64,000 nucleotides of DNA from Branchiostoma floridae (GCF_000003815.2 NC_049988.1:23621357-23685356), one strand, 5' to 3'. Shown: positions 47,165-58,141, counted from the first letter of the stretch. The notes: generated by a model not told the origin, from the letters alone. A program made the numbers and translations.

Positions 47165-47960
47165 ATGCTGATACCATTATGCATTATTGTTCTACTTATA
47201 TCACTATACATATTCATAATGACGATCCCGTAACCGTGTGTAATTATGTTACGGAATGTTTTTTGTTAGTAGTGCCGCTAACATAACATAAGCTCTAGCT
47301 TAAGTACAGTCCCGCTTTGTATGTACTTCGTGTTTTGTGGATAAGGAAGCAGATATTAGTACTTCAAGTAGGACAAGCTATGCCGTGGCAGTGACTTGTA
47401 GATTTAACAGCAGAAATAAAGCATTCCGAGCAACGCTCCATCCATGAGGGTCGTGCCGTCTTTCAAAGACAACGTAACCAGAGCAGTAGTCGATAAGGAG
47501 AAAAAGCAGGGTGGGCTCGTTGTTTCTCACAATGATTTGAATATTTTTCTCAAGGCATTTTGATAATAAAAAAGAAGGCAGGAAATCAGAACAGCGTCGC
47601 TAGCCGCTAACCCCAAGGAGTTGTCAGAGTGCTTTAAATGTATAACATCTAGCAACTATATTTTCAATGGTGAGATGAACTTAAGGCGACAGACACTTGA
47701 GTGGCAGGCAACTTAACTTGACTGTCACACTTCTCATTGAGAATTGCAAGTCTGTACATGCTGCCGTATATGTACAGGAACAGCACATTGCAGTAGAAGA
47801 GCAACTAACCATGTGGAAACATACTATTAGGCAACATAGATTCTCTATTGGAAGTTTTGAAAAAAAAATTGCTGTACAGAAGACGTCATCGCAAGATTAG
47901 ATAGAATATTTTACAATTTTCTTTGGTCCGGAAAAAAAGACAAGATGTTCTGTGGCTTTG
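47165..47960 (+). repeat. Duplicated block, copy 1 (partner 48990-49780)
   Basis: GATACCATTATGCATTATTG, CATAATGACGATCCCGTAACC, ATTTAACAGCAGAAATAAAGC and GCTGTACAGAAGACGTCATCGC occur in the same order in both blocks. Offset is about 1.83 kb. Includes the exon-like frame 47420-47563. Confidence 0.85.
47420..47563 (+). CDS. Conserved short frame in duplicated block, copy 1
   Basis: A 144-base frame from just after a TAA to TGA, reading ...VVPSFKDNVTRAVVDKEKKQ then GGLVVSHNDLNIFLKAF. Copy 2 at 49254-49397 has the same length, the same stop and several third-position differences. This suggests an exon or a recent coding past. Unknown family; the start is not defined. Confidence 0.35.
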   Translation, partial: SIPSNAPSMRVVPSFKDNVTRAVVDKEKKQGGLVVSHNDLNIFLKAF

Positions 47961-48051
47961 AAGCTCCACCTACGAAATTATAGTGCGCTACACGAACAGT
48001 TTCAGGGACTCTGTGTGTTCTGAGGTGTTCACCAACTTTTCAACAGTATTT

Positions 48052-48330
48052 TCAAGACTTCTCTCGGTTGCTTTGATCACAAATCTTCCGACGAGACCAT
48101 GACGTGCATTCGAATTGGGCGGTCGAAGCAGCCGTCCGCTGTCTTTCCAACAGAACAGCCTTTAGAAGTGCATTGCAATCTTCTACTGGGATGCCAGGGT
48201 AAGCGACATGATCATTTAGCAGGATAGCATTGGCTGACGCCCCTTTGGGTCCATAAGCGTTGATATTGTATGTTCCACAGTTTCTAGCGTGAAAGGGTCC
48301 GGGACAGCTGTGCAACAAAGCATCTGTCAA
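48052..48330 (-). CDS. Conserved minus-strand frame, copy 1 (unknown protein)
   Basis: 92 codons, sharing DPKG-like, ALANAILLN-like, GIPVE and KAVLLERQR..AST segments with the minus frame at 56863-57126. Here it reads GPKGASANAILLNDHVAYPG and KAVLLERQRTAASTAQFECT. Both paralogues stay open, which supports real coding on this strand. Family unknown. May be an exon of a duplicated gene or of a mobile element. Confidence 0.4.
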   Translation of the reverse strand: MTDALLHSCPGPFHARNCGTYNINAYGPKGASANAILLNDHVAYPGIPVEDCNALLKAVLLERQRTAASTAQFECTSWSRRKICDQSNREKS

Positions 48331-48989
48331 CTGGACCCAGACTTTATGTGTGACAATGAGTTACGACATCTCTGACCAGCAATCAGATGAGCAATCATGA
48401 TTCTAACATTAATATTACTTTGCTGCATATTTGATAAAAAATAACGATCCATATTTGGAAACATTCCATCAGCCGTCACGTGAGTAAATCCTTACAACTT
48501 GTAGAGACTTTTATGATTTAGATATATATTTTCGGGAAATTCTAAGATTGAATTACTGAAATTTAAGCTTTGCCCGATGAGGGGAATGGTTTCTAATGTT
48601 TGACAATGTTGTTCACAAATCATTTGCAGAATATCACAGTAAAAGAAATTTTGTTGTAAGTAACGTGACTGTGCAAGAACGTAAGAGCTATGTGTAGATT
48701 CACCAGCCAAAAAGGGCTTACTAAGGTAGTCCAAGAGGCCTGAAGATCCATCTGACAAAATATGCCTGCAAAGAAGGTTGCTGGCGCAGCACGTCTCAGA
48801 GGCTACAGCAAACACTGGAGAAGCAGTACTACTGAGTGCTGATCATGAAGGCAACAGCCTCGAGTAAGATGGAAGAGGAGCCAGGGCCGGAGGCACCCAT
48901 GGCAGGAAGTATGCTTTCCTCTATAGCTAATGCATACTACTCGATTTGTATCTGTTATAAAAGAAACGCTTTTCATAATTAATAGATTA

Positions 48990-49780
48990 TTTTTTTGTTA
49001 ACATGCTGATACCATTGTGCATTATTGTTCTACTTATATCACTTCTGCTATACACATTCATAATGACGATCCCGTAACCGTGTGTATGTTACCGAATATT
49101 TTTTTCTTAGTGATCCCGCTAACATGAGCACTAGCTTGACAACGGAACCACTCTGTATGTACTTAGTACTTTGTGGACAAGGAAGCAGATAAGTACTTCA
49201 AACATGACAAGCCGTGCCGTGGCAGTGACTTGTGGATTTAACAGCAGAAATAAAGCATTCCGAGCAACGCTCCATCCAACAAGGCGGTGCCGTGTTTCAA
49301 GGACAACATAACCAGAGCGGTAGTCGACAAGGAGAAAAAGCAGGGTGGGCTCGTTGTTTCTCACAATGATTCGAATATTTTTCTCAAGGCGTTTTGATGA
49401 TAAAACAATGGAAGGAAGTCTGACCAGCGTCTAGTGCCCAGCCGCTAACCCCAATGAGTGGTCAGATTGCTTTAAATGTATGGAATGCAAATATGTTTTA
49501 ATGGTGAGATGAACTCCAGGCGACAGACAGCACAACTTGACTGTCACACTTCTCATAGAGAATGAATGATAAGTCTCTGAACATGCTGCCATACACGTAC
49601 AGGAACACCACATTGCAGTAAAATAGCCAAGCCACAATTAAACATACTATTAGGCAATACGCGTTGTCTATTGGAAGTTTATAAAAAATGCTGTACAGAA
49701 GACGTCATCGCAAAATAAATAGGATATTTTACAAATTTCTCAGGAGAAAAAGACCAGATTTTCTGTGGCTTCCGCTTTAA
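48990..49780 (+). repeat. Duplicated block, copy 2 (partner 47165-47960)
   Basis: Same order of words as copy 1 with scattered indels. Includes the frame at 49254-49397. Beyond it, 50215-50340 matches 47985-48115, so the duplication spanned more than these limits. Confidence 0.85.
49254..49397 (+). CDS. Conserved short frame in duplicated block, copy 2
   Basis: Reads ...KAVPCFKDNITRAVVDKEKK then QGGLVVSHNDSNIFLKAF and stops at the same place as copy 1. The two differ by a few conservative changes and silent changes and no indel over 144 bp, while indels are frequent just outside. Confidence 0.35.
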   Translation, partial: SIPSNAPSNKAVPCFKDNITRAVVDKEKKQGGLVVSHNDSNIFLKAF

Positions 49781-49792
49781 CAGTTTCTACCA

Positions 49793-50049
49793 TTATAATA
49801 GTATTATTTTGCCTCTGGGTGCCGTACTTATTCGAGCTTGCACAGTATTATCCTGTTTGGATATTCGCGTGCGCACCTTTTCATCTTCTGGAAGTTCTTC
49901 GCTTTTGTCTTTCTTGTCCAGTTTAGGTTTACTAGTAGTGTTGCAGTTGTCATGGCCATCCGAGGAGGTAACCAAAGAATCTTTGGATGTCTTTGCACTG
50001 GATTTTCTGCGGCGCTGCCCTGTCTTCTTCTGCGTTTTCTTAGAGTCTA
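49793..50049 (-). CDS. Lys/Ser-rich terminal exon-like frame
   Basis: Minus-strand frame of about 85 codons after a TTTTATTCGGCTAG-like acceptor region, reading SKKTQKKTGQRRRKSSAKTS, then KPKLDKKDKSEELPEDEK, and ending at TAA. It is strongly basic with an acidic patch, like a disordered nuclear tail. No family assigned; chance openness cannot be ruled out. Confidence 0.3.
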
Positions 50050-50861
50050 GCCGTTTTATTTACTTGAATCCGAACTCTTTTAAATCTTGCTTTATTTTCT
50101 ATTTTTAATTCTTATAGAGAGAATAACATATTAGATGAAGCGATTAACGATAGTATATGATATTTCATGTGCGGGCTACGGGCATAAATATGCAATAAGG
50201 ATATTTTAGCCACACAACATTGTCAGGGACTCTCGTGAGTTCTGTTGCGTTCACCAACTTTTCAGCAGTATTTTCAAGACTGCTCTCGGTTGCTTTGATC
50301 AGAGACCTTCCGACAAGACCATGACGTGCATTTGAATATGGGCCGTTGGTTGCTATTCAGAAACACACGAAGTTCTAACACACGGAGTATCATATTACAA
50401 GCCAAGAACGAAGGGCGCCAAACAGAGACCAAATGAATGGAGGCGACCACAACTGAAAAAGTGACAAGTGTGCTAGCTCTGCACCGTTCACTGATGCGCG
50501 AGAGCGATGCTTTTCTGTACCAGGAAGTATACAAAACGAAACATTACAGTTAAGAAGCAATATACTTTAAGTCACCATGTTGAAAGAAAGGTCTCCAAAG
50601 CAAACTCAATGCTTGGTTTTATAAAGCGTACTCAGTCTGTAAGGATGACTTTTTTTCATGCAAGACTCAGGATTAAGGGGAAAATGTTGACAACATACCA
50701 ACTACGAAGGAGGTTAGAATAAAGACTATCAGACTATTGTGTTCACGAATTTTTCTTAACTTTTTTCCTTGACTGCCATACCTTTATGGACAACCAGCAC
50801 AGTAAAGTGAATTTTCAATCTATTTAACCCAGTCAAAACCCCGCCCTCCAACGAGACTGTT

Positions 50862-50967
50862 ATGATCGCAGCACAACAGGTGCTAGAACTTCCAGCGGAG
50901 AAGAAGGAAGTTGTGACCAAGGACTTGGAGGTTCCCAAAGGGCCCGCTTGTGCGGACTGTCCCACAG
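50862..50967 (+). CDS. Exon-like fragment of a duplicated gene (unit a)
   Basis: ATG to a GTGAGT donor: MIAAQQVLELPAEKKEVVTK then DLEVPKGPACADCPT. A second version, ending at 51296 with the donor-like CCTACAG|GTG, reads ...SKALEVPEVPTYVECPT. The end of the unit recurs a third time at 58042-58061 (TTATGCGGACTGTCCCACAGG). It looks like tandem exon duplication. Identity unknown. Confidence 0.35.
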
Positions 50968-51396
50968 GTGAGTGACTTAGACTAATATAGACACATGTAC
51001 TGAGGGTATTGGCGTCCTTTTTTAAAATGTGTTTATGAACCGTTCAGCATGAAGAAAACAAATATAAAGGGAAAACAAAACTGACAAAAATGAGTTCCAA
51101 ACTATCATAAACTGGTTCTAACACAGTAAGTTTTAACGCACGGAGTATCATCTTACACGCCAAGAACGAATGGCGCGAAACAAATCCATAGAAGGAAGCA
51201 CGGCCAGGACTTTCAGCGGATCAGAAGGAAGTTATTACCGTGTTTCCAAGGCCTTGGAAGTTCCAGAAGTGCCCACCTATGTGGAATGTCCTACAGGTGT
51301 TCTTACTGTATCTACTGTGTTATATCGTTACGTACCTTCTGTCATACATGATGATATGAATTGTTTATTCATTATTGTTTATTTGTTTGTTTTCAG

Positions 51397-51465
51397 GAAG
51401 CCCTGTCCAACCCCACCGCGCTGAACATCGCCAGCAAGCTGTCTGCATGGGAGCTGGAAAAACAG
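51397..51465 (+). CDS. Exon-like fragment (unit b), copy 1
   Basis: 69 bases between TTGTTTTCAG and GTCAGT, reading EALSNPTALNIASKLSAWEL then EKQ in phase 0. The copy at 58142-58210 has the same length and splice sites. A second frame in phase 1 is also open, so the true phase is unsure. Confidence 0.45.
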
Positions 51466-51621
51466 GTCAGTCACCTCCACATGTCAGTACAACAAAAGAC
51501 CATAAGTACAAAAGATAGTGCTGTAATGCATCTTTCCACACAGCTACCAAATTCGTTGTCCATAATTAGATTCATTTTGTTAATACATGGATTGACGTAG
51601 CATGTCATTATCATTTTATAG

Positions 51622-51690
51622 AAACGTGCACGGCCCAAGAAATACTTCGCTGTGCGGAACGGAAAGGCTACCCTAATGAAGGAGGACTAG
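51622..51690 (+). CDS. Exon-like terminal fragment (unit c), copy 1
   Basis: 69 bases from TTTTATAG to TAG, reading KRARPKKYFAVRNGKATLMK then ED, stop. The copy at 58807-58875 is also 69 bases with the stop in the same place. It follows unit b in phase 0. Basic, possibly nucleic-acid binding. Unknown family. Confidence 0.45.
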   Translation, partial: KRARPKKYFAVRNGKATLMKED

Positions 51691-52640
51691 CTGCAATACC
51701 GACTCAAAACGCCAGACGTCCTTCCATAGATCCTTCAATGGATGAAGGTCGCACAAATCAACCACACTAGTAGAAAGAATGTGTGAGACGAAGAACATTG
51801 ATGCTCTATTGTCTGTCCGAAGTCTGAAACAAAAACAACCACCCGTCTGCCTTAAATCATGGAAATTGGTGCAGAAGAGCAGACCACAGAAAAGAGGTGG
51901 AGATGTAGCCATAGCGACAAGGTAAAATATAAAGGTGATGGAAGAACCAATCAGTGAAACCGAAAAGGCAGACGTGGTGGCACTGAATGTGTACACAATA
52001 TGTATTTTATTCTGACCTCTGCATATGTTCCACCATAATATCAACAGGGCTACAAGGAGTTATGAGCACAATCAAGGAGCAAAGCAAAGAGAAGGAACAT
52101 ATTGTATTATATAGTGATTTAATTATGAATGTCAGGCATGTACTTGCTTGGGGAGACCGAAAATTCAAAATAAAACACGGACTTGGACGACATGATGTGG
52201 TGTCACGCCTTGAGTCTGGAGGACGATTCTATCCACCAAGTCGGCATTACAACTTAGTAAATTTGTAACATTATGAAATTGGGACACATGCTGAGCAACA
52301 TGATGGAAACGATCAACATACAGATAATGACTAACAGCACTCCTACAAGTTAGAGAAGATAGCACAATAGATCTTACTTTGGTGAACAGTGACACTGTAA
52401 AATACATAGCAAACTGGAGAGTAGAACAGGAAGTTCCACACCATACTGATCTTATTGCAATGATGACAGGGAGAAGGGTAGGGCACTAATTGTAGTGTTC
52501 TGAACATTTTAAAACATGCCAAAACATGTTTCAACACACAAATCTTTAGCGGCTCGCATCCTGGCGTCTGGGAACATTGCTAGACGTTTACTGCAATCGG
52601 CAGCCTCTTCATAGTCGCCTTCTTGGAATGGATTTTTAGT

Positions 52641-52651
52641 CTGCAGAGAGT
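52641..52651. repeat. Target-site duplication, 3' side of the LINE
   Basis: CTGCAGAGAGT, repeated at 55910-55920. Confidence 0.85.
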
Positions 52652-55600
52652 AGTAGTCCACTGTATCCTGCTGCTGCAGTGGTCTGGACACCCTGCAGCT
52701 GCATTCAGTCTTTCTTCAACTCTTTCCACTTCGTCCTGTTCATTGCGAGCTCCCTGAGCTCCCTAAGTTTCCTTTCTGACCGTAATGGTCCGAGTCCTCT
52801 TTCTTTGAGGTCTGCCCTCAGTAAGCCCAGAAGGTTCTTGCAGTGCCTTCCTTTTCGGGCTTTGTAGGTGTTGGAACCAATTAAGGCAAATTCCAAGGCC
52901 TGCTGGGCAGGTGTGTTGGTTGGCATCCTCAGTACGTGTCCGAACATAGTCCATCTGGCTTGTTTCACTTTTGTTGACAGTGGGCCTGTGTTGCACAGCT
53001 TGTATAACGCATTGTTCGAAATCAAGCTGTTTGGCCATCGGTGCCCGGTGATTGTTCGTAGGTGTTTTCGGTGGCAGGCATCTAGCTTGTCTAGCACTGT
53101 CTGTGGTGCTGCCCAGCTGTTACAGTTGTAGAGCATGATTGACACACAGGTGGCATTGTACAGTAGCAGTTTTTTCTCCAATGGAATTTTTGATCGGCGG
53201 ATCCAGATTTTCCAGAGGGACCTGAATGCGATGTTACCCATTGTACACCTGGCTGCTATGTCAGCCGAGCTACAGAGGAGGGAGCCAAGAGTTTTGCTCT
53301 TTCTCCATTCCTCATGGCCTCGGAGTGGCTTTTCATCCTCATCTTTTTCTATTGTGTCCGCCAAGTAGACGTGAGTATATTCTGTCTTGGCTTCGTTCAC
53401 AAATAGATTTGAGTCTTTCAAGTTATTAGCAGCTACAGGTAGGAGTCTTTCCAGTGTGGCCTTCTCCTCGTCGATGAAGTCGACGTCATCTGCATATTCC
53501 ATCTCCAATGGAATGCCCAGACGTGATACTGGAGGGTTGGGCCTTGTGGAGTGCGATCTTATTGATGCTAATGCTGATGCCAGGTAGCAGGTGAACAGTA
53601 CTGGGGAGAGACTGTCCCCTTGTGGAGACCCTATTGTTGTTTCGACGTCCGCTGAGTAGGTTGATCCAACACGGACATTCAGTTTAGTACCTGCTAAAAG
53701 TATCCTCACAAGGCGCAGTTCATCTTCATTGCACCCTGCTTGGTACAGCACATCTAGGATCTTTGACCTTTTGATTGTGTCAAATGCCCTTGACATATCT
53801 ATCCCCATCTTGTAGAAGTCCCAGTGTTTAGACATAACCACTGAAGTAAGCATGCGCTGGGCCCAGACTATGTCCGCGCAACTGCGCCCTCTCTTAAAGC
53901 CACTTTGGTATGGTCCTGTGAAAGCATCTATTTTGTCCCTGATGCGATGTAGTGTGACAGTAGACAGTATCTTACATATGCTGTTCAGGAGGACAATGGG
54001 ACGTAAGTTTGCAGGAGGTCCTGGCGGCTTTTTGGGTTTAGGTAAAGCAATGAGGGTTCCTTGTCCCAATGCTTCAATAGGATGGTGGCGCTCAAAGGCA
54101 ACGTTGATGATAGCAGCAATATATGGTGCTATGGCATCGCTCCCATGCTTAAAGAGTTCGTTGCTAACTCCATCGGGACCGGGTGAGCGTCCGTTGCTTA
54201 GTGACTTTATGGCTTTCTTAATTTCATCTTCTTTTATAGGGTCTTTCAGGGGTCTGGGTTCTCCTTGGAAAGGTTCTAAGTGGTCCCCTCTGGGTCTGTA
54301 AACTGTTCCTTGAACCATTCCCTGATGGCATCTGCTTTACCCTTATCAGTTGAGATGAATTGTCCATGGGTATTGTGCACTGAGAGGGAAGGTGGAGGGC
54401 CACAAACTTTAAGGGCACGGGCTGCCTTGAACATTTTACGGCTGTCGTCTGTGGCTGTGATTTCGTTTGCCAGTGCATTTGCTTTCTCGATTGCTTGTTT
54501 TTTCAGATGTTTTCTAATTTCTTTGAGGATTTTGTTGCGTTCTTTTCGTGCGGGTTTTCTGTCCTCACTTTGACCAGTTTGGTAGATGCGCAACCTCAGG
54601 GCCTTTTGCTTTTCTGACAGTTTCATGATGACCGGGTCTTCTGTTTGATGCCTCTGCCTGTTGTTTGTGTTTTTCAGTACCCCTAGTGTGCTTGCAGCTG
54701 ATGTTTCCATGCATTTAAGGATGGCAGTTAAGGTTGTGTTCGGGTCGCTGTCTTCTTCTGTTTTGGACAGCTGGTTTGCTAGGCTTTTCTTGTATTGGGT
54801 TTGTGTGCTAGGGTCATTGAGCCTTTCCAGGTTGTATTTGACCTGGCGTTTCTGTCTTTTGTGTTTCTTGTGAACCAGGCATATATTTTCCATTCTTATA
54901 CGGGTGACGACTGGTTTGTGGTCTGAGTTGAGGTCTGTGCCTCCGTAGGTACGTGAGTCTTTCAACAGTGGTTTGCTTGTTGATCTGCATAGTACATAGT
55001 CGATTTGGTTAAAGATGGCTATAGTAGCTTTGGTGTTTGGTTTTCCTTTGGGATCGGATATGTGTCCTACCCATGTTGTACGGTGGCGGGCAGGGTGTTT
55101 GAACGCCGTGTTTGTAGCAAACAAACCATTGGTACTCATGAAGGATATCAGTGCTTCTCCATTGCTGTTTCTTTTCCCAGTTCCATATGATCCTATACAT
55201 GAGTTTAGCCCTGTGTCTTGGTCTGTCTTGTTGAGTTTCCCCAGTTTGGCATTAAAGTCGCCACACACAAATAACAACCATCTTGATGGGACTGAAATTG
55301 CATTACTAAGTTCATCATAGAGAGTTTCCACCAACAGGGGGTTTTCTTGTGCTCTTTCTGACGTGGGGCCGTAGACATTGACGATGCGGCATTTAGTGGT
55401 GTTACCATTTCTTGTTGGTAGGGACAGATCGATAGTGGCTACCCTATCACTGATGCGTCCGTAGTTGAGTATGTGGCTTTGTAGCCTTGGGCCTATTACA
55501 AAGCCAAGCCCGTGATGGGTAGTTTCTTTCTGTTCCATTAGGATCAGGGTGTGGCCTGTCTGAAGTGTCTCTTCAGATTGGGTCGATGTTTTTGTCTCTT

Positions 55601-55909
55601 GGATACATGCAATGTCAATGTTGTAGTTATCACAGTCCGTTCCTAGTGTCTGTCTCTTACTTGCTGAAGACAGGCCTCGTACATTCCAAGAGGCGAAAGC
55701 AAACTCGTGGGAAGATTGTGGTGCTCGCGGATGACGGACGCAGCTCTTCGGTTGAAGAAAGGTAGACATTTTAAGAGGTTCCCCTCTTAATGCGATTGTC
55801 AGTTCGCAATCCTTGACGACTTGGCTTCCCAACTGCGTTGGTACTGACGGGGAGGACCTCCAGTTGGTACTGACAGGGAGGACCGCGTGAAGGTGTCGTC
55901 TTTCCTCCC
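52652..55909 (-). mobile_element. Near-complete 3.26-kb endonuclease-reverse transcriptase LINE (RTE-like)
   Basis: The element lies between two 11-bp direct repeats (CTGCAGAGAGT). It has a short 5' leader with a 26-bp tandem motif (GGTCCTCCC.GTCAGTACCAAC twice), one long coding region and a 53-bp 3' tail ending GGATACAGTGGACTACT. Size, single ORF and tiny tail fit RTE-type LINEs. The unoccupied site survives in the sister block near 60400. Confidence 0.88.
52705..55769 (-). pseudogene. LINE polyprotein: endonuclease plus reverse transcriptase, one frame break
   Basis: The first frame starts at ATG 55769 (MSTFLQPKSC) and runs to a stop near 54276. It holds the apurinic endonuclease with ASWNVRGLS, CIQETK, VNVYGPT, CGDFNAKLG, HRTTW, IDYVL and SDHKP. 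The second frame (to 52705) holds the reverse transcriptase: SPGPDGVSNELFKHG, LPKPKKPPGPPANLRPI, YQSGFKRGRS, GIDMSRAFD, SPQGDSLSPVLF, the catalytic YADD, LGS and a C-terminal FGHVLRMP motif. The two overlap and switch by one base (minus-one direction) around 54280-54300, close to a G4 run. Apart from this the roughly 1,020 codons have no stop, so the copy is young. It copies itself by target-primed reverse transcription when active; whether this one can is doubtful given the break. Confidence 0.9.
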
Positions 55910-55920
55910 CTGCAGAGAGT
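55910..55920. repeat. Target-site duplication, 5' side of the LINE
   Basis: CTGCAGAGAGT, matching 52641-52651. The open frame of the LINE extends into this flank by chance. Confidence 0.85.
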
Positions 55921-56560
55921 GTCATTCATGAAATTTACTTGCTGTGGCCTAAGTTTATCATATCACTATGTTTGTACAGCAAACGCAGAACGGGAAAGAA
56001 TCTGCAGCAAAGAAGAGGCGTTTCCTGGATATTTGCATTGTTTATCAATGAAGACACTAAGAAGGTAAGGCTAGAATAATGACAATCAGTGACACAATTA
56101 AATATGGTTAGAAGGACCTTAATTTCTATTCAATAGGTTGAGTACCTGTGTAATTGTTTGTGTGGCATCCTGAATGGTTTAGTTGACATGACATAATCGC
56201 ATGATTGGATTACATTACATGACCGTACGAATTGTACAACACTTTGCCCGCCCGTCCATGAAAAAAACTCGCAACCGCCAACTCAACAGGCCCTTGTTTT
56301 TTCTTCTCCAAAAATTAAACAACGAACTAGACAATCTTATACACAGAGATATATGTACTGTGGATATTGGCGTTCGGTCTCTTTTTAGATGCGTGATAAA
56401 CAGATATAACGGGAAAACAAAACTGAGCTCCAATCTATCAGACCGAGGTTCTAACACACGAAGTTCTAACCCACTGAGTATTATATTACACGCCAAGAAC
56501 GAAGGGCGCGAAACAAAGCGACCAAATCAATAACACAGATCACAACTGAAGAAGTGTGAT
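55921..56560 (+). repeat. Segmental duplication, copy 1, right part
   Basis: Resumes the match to copy 2 at 60405-61120: TTACTTGCTGTGGCCTAAG, CGCAGAACGGGAAAGAATCT, GTACAACA.TTTGCCCGCCCG and ACACGCCAAGAACGAAGGGC recur in order. The last word and its GTTCTAACACAC neighbour also occur at 50360-50440 and 51110-51185, giving four copies in the window. Confidence 0.85.
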
Positions 56561-56862
56561 CTGCACAGTTTACTGAAGCTCGACAGCGATGTTTTTCTTT
56601 AACAGGAAGTATACAAAAAGCCAGGATCACAACAGACTATGTAATGTATTTGTACTTTCCAATAGTAAAAAACGCCAGAATCATAACAGACTACGTCACA
56701 TATTTGTACTATATACAAAACTTCATACACATGTTTGCGCAGATTGAGCATGTATATCCATAATACATTTGTTTGTATTGTCACTTCATTGTGCTGAATA
56801 AATGTTGACACGTATTTTGGGCTCAGGCGTACTGATCTTATAAGTACATGTAGTGTTGAAAG

Positions 56863-57126
56863 TCATTTAGTATCTTTTGGAAGGGACCATGACGTGCATT
56901 CGAATCGGGCGGTTGAAGCAGCCACCCGCTGTCGTTCCAACAGAACAGCCTTCATAAGTGCCTTGTACTCTTCCACTGGAATGCCAAGGTATGCAACCTG
57001 AACATTTAGCAGGATAGCATTGGCTAACGCCCCTTTTGGATCCATAAGCGTTAATATTGTATGTTCAACATTTTCTAGCGTGAAAGGACGCTGTGCAACA
57101 AAAGCATTTGTCAACTGGTTCAACAC
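56863..57126 (-). CDS. Conserved minus-strand frame, copy 2 (unknown protein)
   Basis: 87 codons reading TLMDPKGALANAILLNVQVA then YLGIPVEEYKALMKAVLLER and AASTARFECTSW. Aligns with 48052-48330 without internal stops. The N-terminal third has diverged (AFVAQRPFTLENVEHTIL against HSCPGPFHARNCGTYNIN). No domain recognised. Confidence 0.4.
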   Translation of the reverse strand: MLNQLTNAFVAQRPFTLENVEHTILTLMDPKGALANAILLNVQVAYLGIPVEEYKALMKAVLLERQRVAASTARFECTSWSLPKDTK

Positions 57127-57503
57127 TGAACGACGCGTCCTGTGTCTGGTCGACAGCCCTCAAGACAATTATTGAATTAAGAGAATGTTACATTCCAGTG
57201 GTAGATGATAACTATATGTTTGTACATGTGGAAGTGGGAGCCTAAAGTATGTAGTTATACACCGAAAGGTTCAACAACCGGGCGGAAGCCAGAAGAGAGA
57301 GGCGTCACCTGCGTGAGAGGCTACGAGGGACGACATCGTCGGCACCCGACGGTCGGCCTTAAGCAAGTAAGCAAACGACGCTGGAGAAGAAAAAAAAAAA
57401 TATCACAGGCAAGTCTGCCACAATCAAAATAGATACACCGAGGATGGACACTGACGAACTTTTCTGACTCCTATAGTCAAATGTAGATTGCTTCTGTGAG
57501 TAG

Positions 57504-57680
57504 GTAGACTCGGAAGCGAATGTTGAGGATACCGTAGGAGGTATTGTCCTGTACCAATACGAGCCCAATGAGGAGGAGCTGAAGTCTGACAGCGACAATG
57601 ACAATGATGGTGACGCCGCAGTCAATGGCGGGAAAGTTGAAATCGAGAGAGAAATTCCGATGGATATCAAAAGGCTGTGA
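57504..57680 (+). CDS. Acidic exon-like frame with YQYEP motif
   Basis: 59 codons ending at TGA, preceded by TGTGAGTAG. Reads ...EDTVGGIVLYQYEPNEEELK, then SDSDNDNDGDAAVNGG. A short Y-x-Y/F-E-P motif followed by an acidic Ser/Asp run is common at the N-terminus of invertebrate proteins carrying a P2X7-tail-like zinc domain, from memory. The zinc domain itself is not visible here. A weak hint only. Confidence 0.35.
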   Translation, partial: VDSEANVEDTVGGIVLYQYEPNEEELKSDSDNDNDGDAAVNGGKVEIEREIPMDIKRL

Positions 57681-57737
57681 TATTATAGAAATCAAAATCC
57701 GCAGAACCTAATCTAAAGAACATCTTTCTTTTACAAG

Positions 57738-57786
57738 CAAATCTGCCAGAGGGAGAAGAGGAGGCACAGGTGTCCCTTCCAACGAG
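57738..57786 (+). CDS. Small exon-like fragment
   Basis: 49 bases between CTTTTACAAG and GTACGAG, encoding ANLPEGEEEAQVSLPTR. It lies between the YQYEP frame and the next exon-like piece. Acidic like its neighbour. Confidence 0.25.
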
Positions 57787-57877
57787 GTACGAGTCATATA
57801 GTTAGATCCTGAGTGGGTATTGTCAACAATTGTGTATACGCAGTACTATAGTACTACTTTCTTTTCCTGTTCCACGG

Positions 57878-58015
57878 GAAGACAGATCCAGGGGTGGTTG
57901 TATTGATGATGAGACAGAAAATTCAAAAGAAAACACAGACCTGCACGACATGTTATGGTGCCACGCCTTGAGTTTGGAGGAAGATTCTATCCACCAAGTC
58001 GGTATTAAAACTTAG
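57878..58015 (+). CDS. Exon-like terminal fragment ending SIHQVGIKT, acceptor mutated
   Basis: 46 codons in phase 0 reading EDRSRGGCIDDETENSKENT then DLHDMLWCHALSLEEDSIHQ and a stop at 58015. The ending recurs at about 52176-52258 (DLDDMMWCHALSLEDDSIHQ) and 59535-59610. The sister sequence at 58955-58985 keeps the acceptor TTCCACAG; here it reads TTCCACGG, so the AG is lost and this copy is probably not spliced. Confidence 0.4.
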   Translation, partial: EDRSRGGCIDDETENSKENTDLHDMLWCHALSLEEDSIHQVGIKT

Positions 58016-58141
58016 TAAATTTGTAAGATTATGAAATTGCTTATGCGGACTGTCCCACAGGTACTTTTATACGTACCTTCTGTCATACATAATGATATGG
58101 ATTGTTTATTCATTATTGTTTATTTGTTTGTTTATTTTCAG

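Larger units (their letters stand above)
51290..52640 (+). repeat. Segmental duplication, copy 1, left part
   Basis: Matches 58060-60400 in the same orientation: unit b and c exons, TGGAAATTGGTGCAGAAGAG, GCAGACGTGGTGGCACTGAA, TCTATCCACCAAGTCGGCAT and AAACATGCCAAAACATGTTT recur in order. Copy 2 has an extra 450 bp (58320-58770). Copy 1 continues at 55910 beyond the LINE. Confidence 0.85.

Noticed and set aside
52868-54573. Several plus-strand frames of 66-149 codons
   Set aside because: Antisense shadows of the LINE reverse transcriptase and endonuclease.
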